Source: Diadema setosum
Lineage: Eukaryota; Echinodermata; Echinoidea; Diadematoida; Diadematidae
Length of the DNA: 64,000 nt
Reading direction: 5' to 3'
Assembly: GCF_964275005.1 (NCBI RefSeq)
Contig: NC_092689.1
Location: 9,932,700-9,996,699, forward strand
The stretch's first letter is position 1, and the number at the start of each line of letters is the position of its first letter. Below the pieces are notes generated by a model, which worked only from the letters and a program-made list of their open reading frames with translations, ran no database searches and was not told the DNA's origin. This document shows, one piece after another, positions 1 to 11,900 of the stretch. The position numbers were made by a program, and so were the translations under genes.

Positions 1-477
1 GATTCATTACAACTGACGATGAACACACAAGGGTTTTTTTTTTTTTTTCTTTTTTTGTTCAAAAAGCAAACAGGATTTCATGCAGCCATGTTTGTCATCT
101 AAAATTACAACATCATAAGTGTTTTGTTTTTCACAGAGTGATCTGAACATATATCATAAAGGCTGACTATTCAGAACCGTATGTTGAACTTCAGTGTAAT
201 ATCGTATCTACAGGGATACATATTAATCACTCAGCATCTCCTGAACCAATGTGTACTGTGCAAACATCCTGAAGTATTTGAAGTAAGTGATAAGGGGATG
301 ATAGTTTATCAGACAATATTAAGCCAGCTACAGATAAACAACCTCAGGTGTAAACCTGAAATACATAGGTGTGTAAGCAAGACCTGTGCAGTTGCAAATT
401 GGGGAGAACACATTGCAGAGAAATGGTGGAGACTGAATACAAAAGCATGTCATTCACAAATTATTGGCTGTGTCTTA

Positions 478-1093
478 CAATACGTCAATTTACGGTTCTT
501 GCGTTGCACGGCATGATGGGACGGAATTCGAGTACGCTAGCCCAGCGACAATAGGAATGCAGTGTAAACTCTCATCCATTTCACACTCAAGCTCAGCAAA
601 GTATACTCGTACAAAGTGCATCAATATCAAATCACTTTCTTACCTTCCAAATACAATAAAATTGTCTGAAAATGAGTTTGCAAATACTAAATAAATCTCC
701 ACCGAAAATATTAGTTGAATGCGTGGTTTACATGTACGTCCCACAACCGATTGCCCTCCGTGGCCATATGGCCGTGCAAGCACGAGCTACCCCAAGCACA
801 GCTATACGAAGGGCAATGCAATCGGTCGTGCAACATACATGTAAACCACGCATGCAACTAATATTTTCGGTGGAGATTTATTTAGTATTTGCAACTCATT
901 TTCAGACAATTTTATTGTATTTGGAAGGTAAGAAAATGATTTGATATTGATGCAGTTTGTACGAGTATACTTCGCTGAGCTTGAGTTTGAGATTGATGAG
1001 AGTTTACACTGCATTCCGATTGGCCCTGTGCCAGCGTACTAGAATTCCATCCCATCATGCCTTGCGACACAAGAACCGTAAATGCACGTATTG
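478..1093. mobile_element. Foldback-type inverted repeat, ~280-bp arms
   Basis: Arms 478–757 and about 806–1093 are inverted copies of roughly 90% similarity by eye, both beginning caatacg from the outside. The loop contains ggccatatggcc. Each arm carries a donor-like ggaaggtaag facing outward. No coding capacity and no clear target-site duplication. Probably a non-autonomous foldback element. Confidence 0.7.
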
Positions 1094-4000
1094 CATTTTT
1101 TGTGTGTTTTTTCTTCATCTTCAGAAGAAGCAAAAATAAAATAAATAAAACAAAATCAAGCAACCAAACTTCACTCCAAACTACAAGGGGAGAAAGTTTG
1201 TATCATTAACAATATCGTTCTTATTGTTGTTGATAGATACATCTCAGACTTAACAAACCAAAGCATTTTAATGCAAAAAAAAGAAGAAAAAAGGATAACA
1301 CTAGATGCCTTCATTGTGATGGCTTGTGAAAAAGGTCAGCCAGCATACATGTAGCTGCAAATAAAGGACTTTTTTTTTTCAATTTATGATTTTATTGATT
1401 CAGTTACCAAGATTTTCTTTTGAATGAAAGGCAAGTGGAAGATGTCTACAGCATTCAGAGGATTTATGATAGGAAATTGAAGGAATTCACCTTTTCTCTC
1501 TTTTAACTGACTGCCAAACCTGTAAAAGTTTGTGTTCCTTTATTTTTTCTTCTTCTTTTTTTTTTTAAAGCGTGTACAAATAAGTAGGGGCACAATGCAT
1601 CATTTCCTATAATATGGGTTTTCCCTTTTCAAAAGAGACCTTTGCCCTGTCCACGTGAGCTGCAAAGTTGCAAATGTGAAATAACTCCCCCCCCCCCCCC
1701 CCACTTCACCTTCATGGCTCATTTGATGTACACGTCTGATAAGAAGGCAGATTATCCACAGTGGCTGAAGGCAGCTGCTTTTCTTCCCCTGTACCTAAGC
1801 ATTTTGAGAGGAATGGAAAAGATGTTGCAAGTGTCCATCCATTGTCAGGCGTGGACAGACTTGATACTGCCTAGTTTGAAGCTTTTGTAGGATTTGTGAG
1901 AAGTTCATTATTGCTCTGAACACGTAAAAGATTTATAACTTGAATGATAAAATGAAAACCTCAAATTAGTTGAAATTCTCTGTTGCACCACCCCACCCTC
2001 CACCTCCGGTGTTATTATGGTAAGCCATTAGAGGAAATGTATTGCATGTGAGGTATTAGCTGTTCCAGAGACACCTTGGTATTCCCAGGTACCTATGGCC
2101 TTCGAAAATTTCCTCATGTGAGTAAAGAAAGGTTTCTTTAAAAAGAAAAGAAAAAAAAAAAGAAGAAGTCATCTGTGATCAGACTGCAGTCTACAAAGTG
2201 CATGAACAGAAGTACGATTTGTTCACAATGGGCAAAAGCTTTGGCATTGTTTGCACAACTGTTGCCTTCAAGAAACATACCTGTCACGACGATGTTGAAT
2301 TGACCCATTTTTATGAGGGGTGTAGTATATAATGAACCGTGCCCCATGGTCTGGTCTGCACCTTCCAAAAAAGAAACACAACCAAGAAGATGTGTTCAAT
2401 TTCAGGCACTGTATCAACATGTTACAATCTAGGTTATATCTCAACTGTTAATTAGCATTATGCAGTAAGACTCGCTAGGAGCAACACAGACCTTCTGGAG
2501 TCTTTCTCAACTGTTTTTGCATTCAGTATCAAACTGTCATGAAGCATCAAACTCGGAAGAAAACTTGTTTTGAATAGAGGCGATGATGTATTGATCACCA
2601 GGCCAGTTGAAATAGTTGGCTGGCATGTCGCATTCAGTATCAAACTGTCATGAAGCATCAAACTCGGAAGAAAACTTGTTTTGAATAGAGGCGATGATGT
2701 ATTGATCACCAGGCCAGTTGAAATAGTTGGCTGGCATGTCGCATTCAGTATCAAACTGTCATGAAGCATCAAACTCGAAGAAAACTTGTTTTGAACAGAG
2801 GCGATGATGTATTGATCACCAGGCCAGTTGAAATAGTTGGCTGGCATTGTCGCATAACTGCTCTTTCCGTAGCACTGATTTTCTTTTTAATCTTTTCACT
2901 TTAATTGATTGTTGACTTTGAAGAAATTGATTGCTCCAGCCTTCCTTCATGTCTTGTAAAGCGTATTTGTATAGTGTTAGAGGAGTTAATGTGTGTATGA
3001 TTAAGTGAAAGGGAAACTCTACTTACCTGTTCAAATTTGATTGAAGATTATACGTAAGAATTGACAACTCTTCCGATTAGAAATGGAAATCTACAAAATA
3101 AACCAGACAGATTCAAAGTCATTAAAAATTAGTTGTTCTGACAATTGTAGTTTCTAAATATCTGTGAAAATGCCGCCATGAAAAATATCATGTTTGGTTA
3201 TAAAAGAAAAGCAGGTGAATATGTTTGTAGACCTATCTTTATGTTGAAAGCAGCATTGATCTTAGAGGTACAAGGAAGCAGTTTTTTTTTTTTTTTCTAT
3301 GAAAGGTTAAAGGTCTGCTACAATTTTAACCTCTGCTGTAAATAAACCCTGGAAAATCTCTCTCTTTTTTTTTTAATCAATCTCAAACTTTGACCCTTTG
3401 AAGTTGGTTCATTTAACCTCAGATAGATTCTCTATAAGCTTGTCTCATCTCAGCCAGGTACCATGGTATGTAGGATGATTAAATGTTAAGTTGTGGCCTG
3501 CTGCATGTAGTGTCAATGACAAGACAATGACAACAAATATGTGCAGACTCATCCGGCAAGAGTCGTATATGATCGTCAATGTGACATGTTGGCATGACGA
3601 AGCTACGTGACAAAGCTTGGGGGGGGGGGGGGGGGAGGAGCAGGAGGGAGGAAAGTGTTATGAAATTAAAGCTTGCAAAATGTAGACAGAAATGGCCCCT
3701 TTTTCATATACAATGTACTTTAAGCTGGCAGGTATTTCAGGTACTATGACAACAGCTGTGCAACAATCAATCAGCAGTGAATAATTGAGTTGTCGCTGTG
3801 GTAACTGAAACTGTCAGTGATTGTTGTTACCATGGTAACTGCAGCTGTTGCAACTGTTGCAGCCATCAATGATTTTTGTTGCCATCGTAAGCGCAATTCC
3901 CGCACCTTACCATAAAAAGTGTTGCTGTGCTATAATCCCGGCAGTAGACTTTGCTGGAGTCGTTGACATGGTATCTACATATAGTGCAACTTCCAGCAAT

Positions 4001-4094
4001 TGTTGTTGCATAACTTGTTGCAATTACTGCAGTAAGCAGAGATTGCTTTAATGCAATGGTGAATGGGAGTTATTGTGACTTGTCATTTTCACAG
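1094..4094. other. No gene recognised
   Basis: AT-rich DNA with poly(T), poly(C) and poly(G) tracts and the 111-bp tandem repeat at 2519. Short open frames lack splice or family support. May be upstream or intronic DNA of the mdm2-like gene. Confidence 0.5.
2519..2851. repeat. Three tandem copies of a 111-bp unit
   Basis: Copies start at 2519, 2630 and 2741. Copies 1 and 2 are identical by eye; copy 3 differs by one deleted G and a couple of substitutions. As 111 is divisible by three, the minus strand stays open through the array, but the one-base deletion shifts the frame in copy 3. There is no recognisable protein, so it is probably a recent non-coding tandem duplication. Confidence 0.9.
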
Positions 4095-5047
4095 ATCTCT
4101 GCAGAAGAGTGCCCAGGGCAGTTGTTTTTGAAGTTGATGGAATTATTATTTCAAACAGGAGGTGAACATCATCGAGTCTTTGTCACTCTCCTGCTATCTC
4201 AAATTCATTATCACCGGAAATAATCACTATAAAGTTGGGCAATATTCCTGTTTGTTTTTCACATCTACACTCCACACATATACAATTACTCTGTTTGCCA
4301 CCATTACATGTGTACCGGTACTGTAATGAGCCGAGGATACGTTGTTAAATATTTGCACACGCAGTATCTCTCATACCCTGTTTATGAGATTAAAGGTACA
4401 AACTCGATTCACTTTACAGCACAAATATTGCCAAGATGAATTTGACTTAGTCAAACATGTCAGTACGTGCCCTTTTGTTTCCTATCAGTGGAGGAAGGAA
4501 GAAAAACATCCTAAATCGGTTCGGAGTATGCTTGACCTGGGAGACTTTGCCTCCGCCGCACTTCCGATTACCTCGTATATTTGTCAAATGTGACCCATGG
4601 TGTGAAGAAACTCACGTGAACATGAGCAGCAATGTGGCGGGAAAATGATCTGCAGCGCTGTATTGATCAATAGCGTGCTGCTAGCCTCATCTCCAGAGCA
4701 TTACAAGTGAAATAAAATGTACTTTAGATGGTGTATAATTTGTCTGTAGTTGGCTACTTTGCCTCATTACAGACCCGTACGGCTGATTTAGATATTCTAA
4801 AGATAGTGGATGATTTGCCTGATTTTGTTAGATTCTGTCGATGTTTGAAATAGTAGTGACCCTTCTTATATCCTTTGCTGAAGAAAATATCCTTATGCTG
4901 AATTTAGCATAGATTACTCTTGGTGTCATGAAGAATTGTGTGGAAAATTTAATCATTGTCTCTGGAATCTAGTGACAGCACCTTAATTTGGGTTCCTCTT
5001 TGTCATTACCTGAAAGGGATAGATACTAATGTATTGGTATTTATTTA

Positions 5048-5089
<42 letters not shown>

Positions 5090-5303
5090 TTTTTATTTAT
5101 TTATTTATTATTTTTTTGCATGAAACTTTTGATACTGTATACTGTGGGATCCTGACGTACCATGGTAGAAAAATACCATAAATTCATTTCCGACAGGTCT
5201 TTTTGTGTCCAGCACAAGGATTTATACCAGCTGTGTGTGTTCATTGGTCATCAGTCACCAATCTATTTCTGGGTATACATGGACGCCATGTATACCCAGA
5301 AAT
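4095..5303 (+). CDS. Possible N-terminal (SWIB-domain) exons of the mdm2-like gene
   Basis: Tentative. Three short open segments behind good acceptors resemble pieces of the MDM2 p53-binding domain, in the right order. At 4095 (after cattttcacag): ISAEECPGQLFLKLMELLFQ, with P..L.LKL as in MDM2. At 4420 (after actttacag): HKYCQDEFDLVKHV, compare HIVYCSNDLLGDLF. At 5199 (after tttccgacag): LFVSSTRIYTSCVCSLVI, compare [20 protein letters not shown]. The last two are phase-compatible through donor tca|gtacgt at 4463. Donors for the first and last segments are uncertain and the middle of the domain is not accounted for. The similarities are short and could be chance. Confidence 0.25.
5038..5118. 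repeat. (TTA)n microsatellite
   Basis: Run of tta/ttat units, mostly tatta repeats, about 80 bp, AT-only. Confidence 0.9.
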
Positions 5304-5447
5304 GGTAGTGACCCAGAAGAAGTAGTGACCTTTGGAATGTGTGTGTGTTTGTACATGCTAGTGTTGTGTGTAAGAATGTGTGTGTGTGTGTGGGTGGCAG
5401 GACATTTGCTACTGCAGCAATCACTTTGGTCTTATTTTCTCTAAGGA

Positions 5448-5525
5448 CTTAGGATTAGGGTTAGGGTGTGTGATAGGATTTTAGGTTTAGTTTGATGTGA
5501 GGATTAGGGTTAGGGTTAGGATTTT
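5448..5525. repeat. Interstitial TTAGGG-like repeats
   Basis: Several ttaggg units (5455–5467 and 5502–5520) in a degenerate stretch of ttagg/tttagg motifs. This is the metazoan telomere motif in an internal position. Confidence 0.7.
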
Positions 5526-6547
5526 GTATGGGGTAGAGTTTATGTTTGGCTTTAATAGTGTGCAGACATTTCATGAGAGCAATTGTGGCAGGAGCAAATG
5601 TCATGCAACCATGTGTGTGTTCATGTTTGTGTCTATGACATTTTATACATCTTTGCCAACATTCTACTTCTACTTTTAACCTGTCTTGAAATACCTACTA
5701 TGATTATTGCATATATCATTTGGGTGTATTCTCTTCTAAAGCAAGCTAGCTTTATGTTCACTTTGCTCCTAGCCAGAACACTCCCTCCTCTGGTCTAGCT
5801 CTACTGCAAATGGCGCTCCTGTGCCTAAAAGAGGCTATTACCACTTGCACATATTGCGGTTGCGTCGGGGCCAATAAACTTCTTTTTTGAGTCACCGATT
5901 TGATCAGATATAACCTGTTCATATCAAACAAAGGTTATCCTGGGCAACCTTTAAGCCTTGTGTGAAGTTTGCTGAGTCTTGTCCAACCTAGTGACAGCTT
6001 TTGTTTTTAAAACACTATCCAGCTTAAAGTACAAGTGAAAGAAGTAGACTGAATATTAATAGGTGTTTGCCAAGTATATTAAGATTGCACACAATCATCT
6101 GTAATACTGTCTTCAGTGATTCATTGAAAATGCAGACTGCACTACTTCTGTCTGTATCTTCCTTATGTGTGTCCTCTTTATAGCAAGGTTATCATTGTCC
6201 AACATCCTGGTGATTAAGATTACATACATAGTAAAATGCATGAATTCATGAAAGAGAAGTTCACAGAAATAGATGGTGCTCAGATAGCCGTTGGCATGAT
6301 TTCCAGAATCTGGCAAATCTTTATTGGCAGCTTTAGCTCTGTATCTGAGGAGAGGATCTCAATGTGACAACATTTCACAAGACTTTGCTGTTTATCCTCC
6401 GAGATGATTGGAAGCATCATTGGATCATGGGGAAGTTTACAGTTGATCTTGCCGTACTGTAGCTGCATTAAAATCCTACCCACGCCATGTCTCTTACGTT
6501 TTATAATCTGCTGACCTCCAAAGTATGGTCGATGCCGAGTGAGAATA

Positions 6548-6754
6548 CTATAAAACATGATATATTCGCGGGATGAATTTTTCGCGAATTGGAGCGGACG
6601 GCCTTTTCTGCGGCATGAAATTTTTGCGAACTGCCACTGGCATTCAATGCATAATGTGTAGAAATGAACTTTCGCATGCATTTTAATTTCACGAATCTCC
6701 GCGCTCGCGAAATTGGCAAAATCAAAATGCACGCGAACATTCCTCGTTTTACAG
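6548..6754. mobile_element. MITE family A copy (TA duplication)
   Basis: About 207 bp with termini ctataaaac... and ...cgttttacag between TA dinucleotides. Inner sequence is rich in tcgcgaa-type motifs. A second member is at 12015–12221. TA duplication and TIR type fit a Tc1/mariner-like MITE. Confidence 0.7.
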
Positions 6755-6814
6755 TATGCTCTTGTGCTAGGCTTTGAAGGAAACGATGTTTTGATGGTTT
6801 TATGTTGTTTGTAT

Positions 6815-7210
6815 CATAAAGAGACTTGAAATCAAAACATAGTGAATTGAGGGAATGCAGCAAAAAACAATTTTAGTGAAACACATCAGAGGAGTTTGAG
6901 AAAAACTGGACATTCTGTTCAAAAGCTATGAATTTTTACAGTTTTGGTGGGCGATCACAGGACGATGAGACTCCAACACATTGCAACATCACATATGGAC
7001 AATGATATAGAGAAAATATAAAGAAAATTCAACATATCTCCACTTATCTCCCATTATGAAAGAGCACTTGACTTACCTTTCTTAAGAAAGCGGGGGGGGG
7101 GGGGGGGAGGGGGGATAATAATGCCCTTAACATACATCTATGTCAGAAACAGGTCAAAGGAATGTCTACTTTTCATAAGAAAATTGAATTTTGTGGAACT
7201 CTCTTTTCAT
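6815..7210. mobile_element. Partial copy of the TTAA MITE family seen at 41614–42180
   Basis: Shares long stretches with the 41.6-kb element: gagggaatgcagcaa..., aaagctatgaatttttaca, aagaaaattcaacatat, gaaagagcacttgactt. The ends are lost and a G-tract (7092–7107) interrupts it. Confidence 0.7.
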
Positions 7211-8181
7211 TCTTTTTATCATTTTCAATATGTGCTGTCACAAACTTAAAAAAAAAGAAAACTGAGAAAAATGCTATTCATAACGTAGATAGCAAAGGGC
7301 ATCTAATGGGAAGTCCAGGTGCCTTTTAAATGACGCTAGGCAGCTGTCTGGACTTGTCTCCGAGGGAAGTCTTGACGCCTACGCGTAGGAAGTGCACACT
7401 TGTCGTACAGTTATGATAGATGTATGTATGGATCAAGAGACTTGGAGTGAGAGTGCTCTGCCCCAATGCTCTGGGAATCAGAATATGTTTCAAAGTCTGA
7501 GGAGAAGAAACCTGTTTGTTTCAGAATGACGAAATCTCCCCTTTGTATTGTGTGACATTGTGGTGATAGTTGGGATCATGGAACTACACATGTATATATA
7601 TGCTCCTTAGAAAACAGAAATGCCGTATTCATGATATTATTTTCTTTACTGGCATTGACAAGAGATCATTGTATGTATGTGTGTGTGTTTTTTTGTGTGT
7701 TTGTATGTTTGTGTGTTAATGTGTCTGGAATATGTACACTGTATGACACATTCAAGGGAAATTACAACAAAATAGCAGGAACTTGCACACTTCCTTTTTT
7801 CCACGCTATGAGGAGGTGTTCTTGTCTGAAATGTTTACAGTCGGTATTTTGATACTGCAATTGACACACATGATTGTGTGGGAATGAAAATGGCAAGGCC
7901 ACTATATCGAGTTTAGGGAAAATACCAGTTGTGTCATGAAGGCTATGTAGTTCATTGCTATGTACATAATGAGGATTATTGTTAGTTTTAGACGTTTAGC
8001 CATCCAGCCATTACAAAGTAAAGTAGAGGGTATATATTGGGAAATATGTTTAAGTACAGTCTATATGAGCAGTTAGTCAGTTCATGAACACACATTCAAC
8101 TTGTAAGCAATTCATAGACGACAAGATAATTATGATTCTAATATTCTCTCATTTGAGAATTTGACTTTCTTTCTTTTACAG

Positions 8182-8232
8182 AGACAGTGTGGATTCAAAT
8201 ATTTCATGAACCCTGTACTCTGATCTTCACAG
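8182..8232 (+). CDS. Candidate 51-bp micro-exon just upstream of the mdm2 basic exon
   Basis: Strong polypyrimidine/acceptor (tttctttcttttacag) and donor cag|gtgtaa enclose 51 bases with one open frame (TVWIQIFHEPCTLIFT). It enters with two bases and leaves with one, which is the phase the exon at 8691 needs. No family resemblance is seen, and one in three random segments would match phase, so this is only a candidate. Confidence 0.2.
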
Positions 8233-8290
8233 GTGTAAAATTCCATTTCCATTTGCCAAGGCAAAGTGGTAACATCTTTACTCCCCCTAA

Positions 8291-8312
8291 CCCCCCCCCC
8301 CCCCCCCCCCCC
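8291..8312. repeat. Poly(C) tract
   Basis: 22 consecutive C. Comparable homopolymer C/G tracts are at 1686–1702, 3619–3635, 7092–7107, 40046–40067 and 55647–55659. Frequent long G/C runs are a feature of this genome. Confidence 0.95.
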
Positions 8313-8690
8313 ACTTGCAGTTGGGTTGACATTACATTTTGAGAGGTTTTTATGTTGATTTCTTTTCTGGTGGAAGTCACCATTTTTTTTTTTTTATATA
8401 ATCATCTGTTTCTGTTCAATTTTTTTCATTGTTTTCTTTTTTTTAGCAATTAAAAGGCAGAAAAGTCACTTCACTTTTCATGTTCAGTTTTGAATTGGGA
8501 TACTGTGGACATGCCTCCACCAAGTCCATGCATTTATCGCACAAAAGTGATGCAAAGTACTGATTACATCCTTTGGAGATATGTATTGTCATGCAACTAT
8601 CCCTGACCAGTTTCAAGTGAAAGATCTACATGAGATGGTGATGGGAATACAAACTTCCATGTTCTCCATTGTACTCTTTTAACGCTGCAG

Positions 8691-8935
8691 GAAGGAAGTC
8701 CAGATCGAGGTCGGAATCATCCAGCCTGACCCTGACCTCGCACGTGAGCCGCAGGTCATCCCAGCGATCCTCGAAAAGGTCGTCCAGGTCGGCGCAGAGG
8801 TCCAGCAAGTCCAGGGGCAGTTACCACGGCGATGCGGATGGTGGGCGGAGTCAGAAGGATCGCCCCTGGTACTGCATACTGTACAAGGCAGAAGAGGAAA
8901 TCAAATCCCAGAGCAGCGACGTATGGAGTGTTCAG
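8691..8935 (+). CDS. mdm2: mdm2 exon: basic, Ser/Arg-rich central segment
   Basis: Acceptor ...cgctgcag before 8691 and donor cag|gtaagc at 8936. The exon enters with two bases (it completes a codon begun in an earlier exon) and leaves in phase 0. The peptide is rich in RS/SS dipeptides and then reads ...DRPWYCILYKAEEE. In position it matches the basic/NLS stretch between the SWIB and acidic domains of MDM2. G+C content is clearly above the flanking introns. Residue identity to vertebrate MDM2 is low here, so the assignment rests mostly on phase and order. Confidence 0.8.
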
Positions 8936-11900
8936 GTAAGCCCTTTTTGCCCCTTTCCCCTTTTGTCTCTTGCATGATTCTGTGAATCCATTGAAGATTA
9001 TGCAAGACTGTATCATATGATTTATTGCCGCTAAACATAGATAAAGTTTCAAATCTCAAAGCCGAGAAAATCACAAAATATTAATTTTGCTGAGTGTATG
9101 AAATTATGTATTTGTTTAAAAAAATCAAAGTTTTAACATCATCTGTCTTCTGTCATATATTAAAAGTCTCAGATTGTACAGTAAGTTTTGAATGCTTCAG
9201 TTTATTTGAAGCATGTGGCTATGACATTTGGAATTGACCTTTTGTACTGGAATGCACAATATCCTGCATGATTTGACAGTATCCTGACTTCATAGCCGAT
9301 TTCCTCCTGATGTTTTCTGATGGCTGGCTTTCTTATAATTTTTTTAAGGTTTTGGAAATAAAATGGGGCAAAATATGTGTATGGATAGCTTTGACTTTGA
9401 TTCTAGAAAATTGAATAACACCTTGTTCATAAAATCAATGATCAGAGATTTTATCAGGTTTTTTGCAGTGACATGAATAAACTCACACACATTCACACAC
9501 ACACACATACACACACGCACACACACACAATCCCGACACTGAATGAGAGTGAAACAATTTACTTTGTGGACTTAACTTTATACAAAATTGTCAAAATAAA
9601 AATAATGGTTTTGCATCCAGACCTATTCTATATTGCTTTTTTTATTATTCTATGTTGTTATTTCAGGATCTTGTGGCTGTAGACCCATCTCATATTGCAT
9701 ATCAATACCATAGGACGAATGACTCTTGGCCTTCTAATATGCCATGTGATTTGTATTACAATGTATGAAAAATCTAATAAAGCAGAATATCTTAGTCATG
9801 ATGCGTACATATTGATGAATTCATATGACAATTTAGTATCATGAAGCAGAAATTTGTTGCAAAATTTTCAATGGAATACTTTTCCCAGTGTGCGTCACAA
9901 GATGCTTCCTGTAAAAATGTTCCAGTTCCGCATTACTCAACAACTCATTAAGAATAACACACTTGTAATAGGGACTTACCACAGACGTAAGTTATTACAT
10001 GCACTAAGTGTGAAACAATTGGCAGTGTTAAACTGTAATGCATTTAGCATGGTAGAAGACTGATAGGTAAATGAAACTACAAAAATATGTATATTTTTAA
10101 ATGTTCTGTGCATGAAAATAAAACATCTGCATGTGCTTACTGCACTCTTCAATCTACAAACGGTGAACAAGACAATTGTAGATGCATGTTGCCCTTTTTG
10201 GCCACACTGCAACAGCTGGTCCAGACAATAGCGTCTGATTGTTTCATTTTTTTTTTTGAATGCCTTGTTTTTACCAAGATTTTGGGGTTAATTGATAACA
10301 TTACCATGACATGAGTATCAGTGCATTTCATAAAGTACATGTAGACTCTGAATTCACCTTGCACAGCCGATTGTGAAAAGCTGAAATTTGAAGACCTTTT
10401 TTGCCATCCGATAAGCAGTCTTAAGAGGTTGGAGAGCAAAAAAAAAAAGAAAAAAAAAGAAGAAGAGACAAATGGAAACTAGATTTGAGACATTTTTTAG
10501 CAGAGGGCGGCAGGATGGCTGAACTGCTTTCCCCATTTCAGTCTCTGTAAGAATCTCTCTTCAGGTCTCCCCCCCCTTTATTTATTTGTTTATTTATTTA
10601 TGTATTTTTGCCACAGGAAAGAGAGACTGCTGTGGTGACGGATACGTCTGATGACCTCTGGTTCATGGAGGACGACAGGTTCTCGATTGAGTACGAAGTC
10701 GCGTCCGATTCCAGCGAGTCCCTGAGTTCTGGTTCCGACTCCTCTGTCACGGATGCCGAGGTGATCTTCATTTCCCCCTTTTGTCTCCCAACCAACGATG
10801 TCTCCCAATGAACGAGTATAGGTTTCCTTGTGGCCTGACAAAGTCTGAATGTTCCTGGAATTCGGTGTTGCTGACATGGCTTGCCGAATGTATGAGCAAA
10901 TCGTGTAAAGGTTAAACAAGTGGATGTACAATGCAGATGGTATGGTATTTACATTTAAGTGACAAAGACAGGATAAGGCTGTGTCTCGGGTATCATTCCG
11001 GCCAAAAAACAGCAATATTAAAACAGAACTGAGCGTTCTCACTTGGGTATTCTTGGAAGGGGATTTCCTCCTATGTCACACGCAGAGTGGTTTGCCATTG
11101 GTAGCTGAGTTATTGCGTGAAGACTTTTAGCAGTGGGAACTTATCCAAACTGTGAGACCTGACACCCCTCACGGAGTGGGTGGGTCTATTATTAACCGCT
11201 GTCAGAAAAAAAAAGAAAACAGCCAAAAGACAAAACAAACCAAACCAAAGCAAACCTGACAGTTAATTTCTAAATTAAGGCCTCGGCTATCGTGTGTCTT
11301 TTAGGCCAAACCAATCAAAGATGTGACAAGAATTATGAAAACAGTACACGATTGCACCATCTCCCATCTCATTTTTTTTTTTTTTTTTTTTTGACAGTCT
11401 GTGTTTGTGGTCAGTCATGGATGGTTCTCAACCGGCTAATTTCCTGCAAAATAAAATTACCTTACTCGACGTCGCCCATATTTGGGTTCCCATCATCCCG
11501 TGACTTGCATTTGATTCATGAGTCACTGGCAGAAATCTTGCAATGTTTGACGGCGGGTATTGCAGGGTCACACTACACTAGCATTCATCCTTGTGGCGCA
11601 GAGGTGAATGGAAAGACCTCCATCAAGTGCCTTGTCATTCATTCCAAGTATCGGCCATTGTGAGATCCAGTCCAATAGATTTCACTTGCTGAATTTGTCG
11701 CATGAGGTGTGGAGGGGAATGCAAGGAGAACTGTATGCCTGCATTTGTTGGATAAGCATTCGTTCACTGTAACAGAGTCAATTGTGTCCTTGCAGATATT
11801 CGTCGAGGTTGGCAGCTCTAGCGATTCCAGATTTGCTGATGAAGACACGACAGATTCGGAAATTCCAGAAGAGGTAGGCAAAGGAGTGTTACGTCGTCAT

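Noticed and set aside
2458..2847. 129-codon minus-strand frame as a repeat protein
   Set aside because: It is the by-product of the 111-bp tandem repeat; a one-base deletion in one copy shifts the frame, so coding is not maintained.
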